In this document: positions 6,641 through 8,072 of the stretch, in pieces
Layout of the letters: every line of letters begins with the position of its first letter
How positions within the stretch are numbered: position 1 is the first letter of the stretch
From: Pseudomonadota bacterium
GTDB taxonomy: Bacteria > Pseudomonadota > Gammaproteobacteria > Pseudomonadales > Halieaceae
Length of the DNA: 8,072 nucleotides
Direction of reading: 5' to 3'
Assembly: GCA_030591305.1 (NCBI GenBank)
Contig: JAUVBI010000141.1
Span: 1 to 8,072, forward strand
Program-made: the position numbers and the translations under genes
The notes under the pieces: model-generated
What the model saw: the letters and a program-made list of their open reading frames with translations, nothing else
What the model was told of the DNA's origin: nothing
The model's database searches: none

Positions 6641-7909
6641 TCATTGCCCGGCAGCAGCCTCTTTCTGTGCTCTACGCTGTGCTTTGATACGCAGTATCTC
6701 GTCGTTATCTGCAACCAGCCCACTATCTTGCAGGTCGGCAATTTCCTGCTTGCTATACCCCAGTTCTTGCAACAACTCGTTAGTGTGTTCACCCAGCATT
6801 GGGGGATGCAGACGGATACTACCGGGCGTTTTATAAAACTTGATAGGCATACCCGTAACATTCACCTTTCCCAGCGTTGGGTGGTCCAGGGAGACGATCA
6901 TTTCATTGTGCAGTATTTGTGGGTCTTTCACTACATCCTCAACTTCATTAATGGGTGCAGTCAGCACATCGGCTGCAATCAGTTTCTCCACCAGTTCTTC
7001 ACGGTTGTATTGGCTGGTACGGCTGGAAATAGCAGCATCCAGCTCGTCCTCGTTGGCCAGGCGGCCGTCAATAGTGCTAAAGCGCTCGTCATTATCCCAC
7101 TCGACCTCAAGAGCCCGGCACAACTTGCCAAAGAACTTCTCTGCCGGCGTGGTTATGACAACATGTTTGCCGTCTTTGGTGGGGTAGCAGCCGCTGGGTG
7201 CAAAATACAGGCTGCGGTTGCCGGTGCGCGGTGGGACGAATTCGGCGGTGAGATAGGGGCCAATAGAACTGGCCTGGGCATGCATAAGGGCATCCAGCAG
7301 GGAGACCTCTATGCGCTGGCCCTCACCGGTCTGGTCACGTACGCGCAGCGCAGCCAGTGCGCCATTGCTCACCAACAGGGAGGTCATGACATCTACCGCT
7401 GGAAAGCCGGTGCGCACGGGTGCGCCATCGGGATCACCGTTCAGGGACAACACACCGGTGTAACCCTGGGCCAGAAAATCAATGCCAGGCCTTCCGGCAT
7501 AGGGGCCATCGGGACCAAAAGCGGTAACGCCTATCCAGACGATGTCAGCCTTGTGCGCTTTAACCTGCTCATAGTTTAAACCGAGCTTTGTCAATGCCGG
7601 TTCCCGGACATTACTGATCAATATGTCCGCGGTTTTTACCATTCTGGCAAAAACTTCCTGGGCTGCTTCGCGTTGGAGGTCCAGCACCAGGTCCCGTTTG
7701 TTCCGGTTCAGGCTGAGAAAGGGAGAGCGTTCCGTTCCTCTACGGGGCCCAAGATGACGGCTATCATCGCCGTAATGGGACTCAATTTTGATAACATCTG
7801 CGCCCATGTCACCCAGTATGGTCGCGCCATAGGGCCCGGCCAGCATGGTAGACACATCGAGGACACGAAGACCCTCCAGCGGCCCGGGGGATTTTTTCTG
7901 ATCATTCAT
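6641..7909 (-). CDS. Family III (CaiB/BaiF) acyl-CoA transferase
   Basis: A complete, canonical formyl-CoA transferase/CaiB-type enzyme of 422 residues, expected to move CoA from one acyl-CoA to a free carboxylic acid in the cytoplasm, normally as an interlocked dimer. Seen: GLRVLDVSTMLAGPYGATIL (13-32), GADVIKIES (36-44), the NRNKRDLVLDL stretch (68-78), ADILISNVRE (94-103), FGPDGPYAGRPGIDF (131-145), and Asp173 in GFPAVDV as the candidate catalytic aspartate that forms acyl-anhydride intermediates. The small domain follows with YPTKDGKHVVI and LTAPINEVEDVVKDPQ. Length matches the family apart from an Ala/Arg/Lys-rich tail of about 20 residues after the usual end. The ATG at 7909 lies two bases after the TAA of the enoyl-CoA hydratase gene and lacks a strong ribosome-binding site, so coupled translation within an operon is likely. 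Substrates cannot be told from sequence. Alpha-methylacyl-CoA racemases share this fold, but the N-terminal pattern looks more transferase-like. Confidence 0.9.
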   Translation of the reverse strand: MNDQKKSPGPLEGLRVLDVSTMLAGPYGATILGDMGADVIKIESHYGDDSRHLGPRRGTERSPFLSLNRNKRDLVLDLQREAAQEVFARMVKTADILISNVREPALTKLGLNYEQVKAHKADIVWIGVTAFGPDGPYAGRPGIDFLAQGYTGVLSLNGDPDGAPVRTGFPAVDVMTSLLVSNGALAALRVRDQTGEGQRIEVSLLDALMHAQASSIGPYLTAEFVPPRTGNRSLYFAPSGCYPTKDGKHVVITTPAEKFFGKLCRALEVEWDNDERFSTIDGRLANEDELDAAISSRTSQYNREELVEKLIAADVLTAPINEVEDVVKDPQILHNEMIVSLDHPTLGKVNVTGMPIKFYKTPGSIRLHPPMLGEHTNELLQELGYSKQEIADLQDSGLVADNDEILRIKAQRRAQKEAAAGQ

Positions 7910-7911
7910 AG

Positions 7912-8072
7912 TTATTTACCAGTAAAATTAGGCTCGCGACGCTCCATAAAGGCTTTGGGGCCTTCCTGCGCATCATGTGAACCAAATACGCGAGCAGCCA
8001 GCGCCTTTTCCAGAACAAAAGCCGGTTCAAGATTTTGCTGGCGCACGGCAATTTCCTTCGCCGTGCGAACCG
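7912..8072 (-). CDS. Enoyl-CoA hydratase/isomerase family protein, C-terminal end only
   Basis: The last 52 codons of a crotonase-family gene, ending in TAA at 7912 and continuing beyond the right edge. The visible residues run from VRTAKEIAVRQQ through LEKALAARVFGSHDAQEG to PKAFMERREPNFTGK. This is the characteristic crotonase ending, in which a helix carrying a seemingly alternating charged pattern precedes an EGxxAFxERRxPxFxG tail. Enoyl-CoA hydratases add water to trans-2-enoyl-CoA in beta-oxidation and related pathways, but isomerases, dehalogenases and ring-cleaving hydrolases share the same tail, and the oxyanion-hole and catalytic residues lie outside the window. It sits two bases upstream of the CoA-transferase gene in the same direction and is the first visible gene of the left-pointing operon, whose promoter must lie further right. 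Confidence 0.85.
   Translation of the reverse strand, partial: VRTAKEIAVRQQNLEPAFVLEKALAARVFGSHDAQEGPKAFMERREPNFTGK

Noticed and set aside
6644..7579. Long plus-strand open frame of about 310 codons opposite the canonical CoA-transferase gene
   Set aside because: It is fully antisense to a strongly recognised CaiB gene, its translation shows no family motifs, and it has no matching context. It is a by-product of the codon bias of the real gene.

Overview
The window is ordinary-density bacterial DNA of moderate GC content, with no RNA genes, insertion sequences, prophage genes or CRISPR arrays that I can see. The gene content (crotonase, two CaiB-type CoA-transferase relatives, a 3-ketosteroid dehydrogenase-like flavoprotein and a membrane iron-sulfur oxidoreductase) fits a heterotrophic proteobacterium that degrades fatty acids, steroids or other acyl-CoA-linked carbon, perhaps a marine gammaproteobacterium. 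The taxon is a guess from gene style; nothing in the sequence fixes it.

Layout. Bases 1-1901 (+) hold most of a large membrane-bound Fe-S oxidoreductase: a NarI-like haem b membrane domain, two 4Fe-4S motifs and two cysteine-rich CCG domains. It resembles the ETF:(mena)quinone oxidoreductase (EMO/HdrD-like) group. Its reading frame runs off the left edge, so the Met at 105 is internal. It converges, with a 25-base gap, on a left-pointing block that fills the rest of the window. In transcription order this block is: the end of an enoyl-CoA hydratase (8072-7912), a canonical CaiB/BaiF CoA-transferase (7909-6641), a second CaiB-family protein with apparently rearranged domain order (6640-5210), a YtcJ-like amidohydrolase (5216-3828), a 176-base gap, and a KstD-like FAD dehydrogenase (3651-1927).

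The first four genes of the left-pointing block are packed with a 2-base gap, a 0-base gap and a 7-base overlap, so they are almost certainly one operon with coupled translation. The FAD dehydrogenase has its own candidate promoter, and three short direct repeats overlap it, suggesting separate regulation.

As a working picture (inference): a carboxylic acid is activated by CoA transfer, desaturated and hydrated. The amidohydrolase cleaves an amide, ester or ring bond at some step, and the KstD-like enzyme dehydrogenates a ketone-bearing ring. Electrons from acyl-CoA dehydrogenases could enter the quinone pool via ETF and the EMO-like membrane protein. The substrate cannot be read from the sequence. 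The most unusual items are the rearranged CaiB-like protein, the coupling of CoA-transferases to an amidohydrolase, and the repeat array over the candidate promoter.
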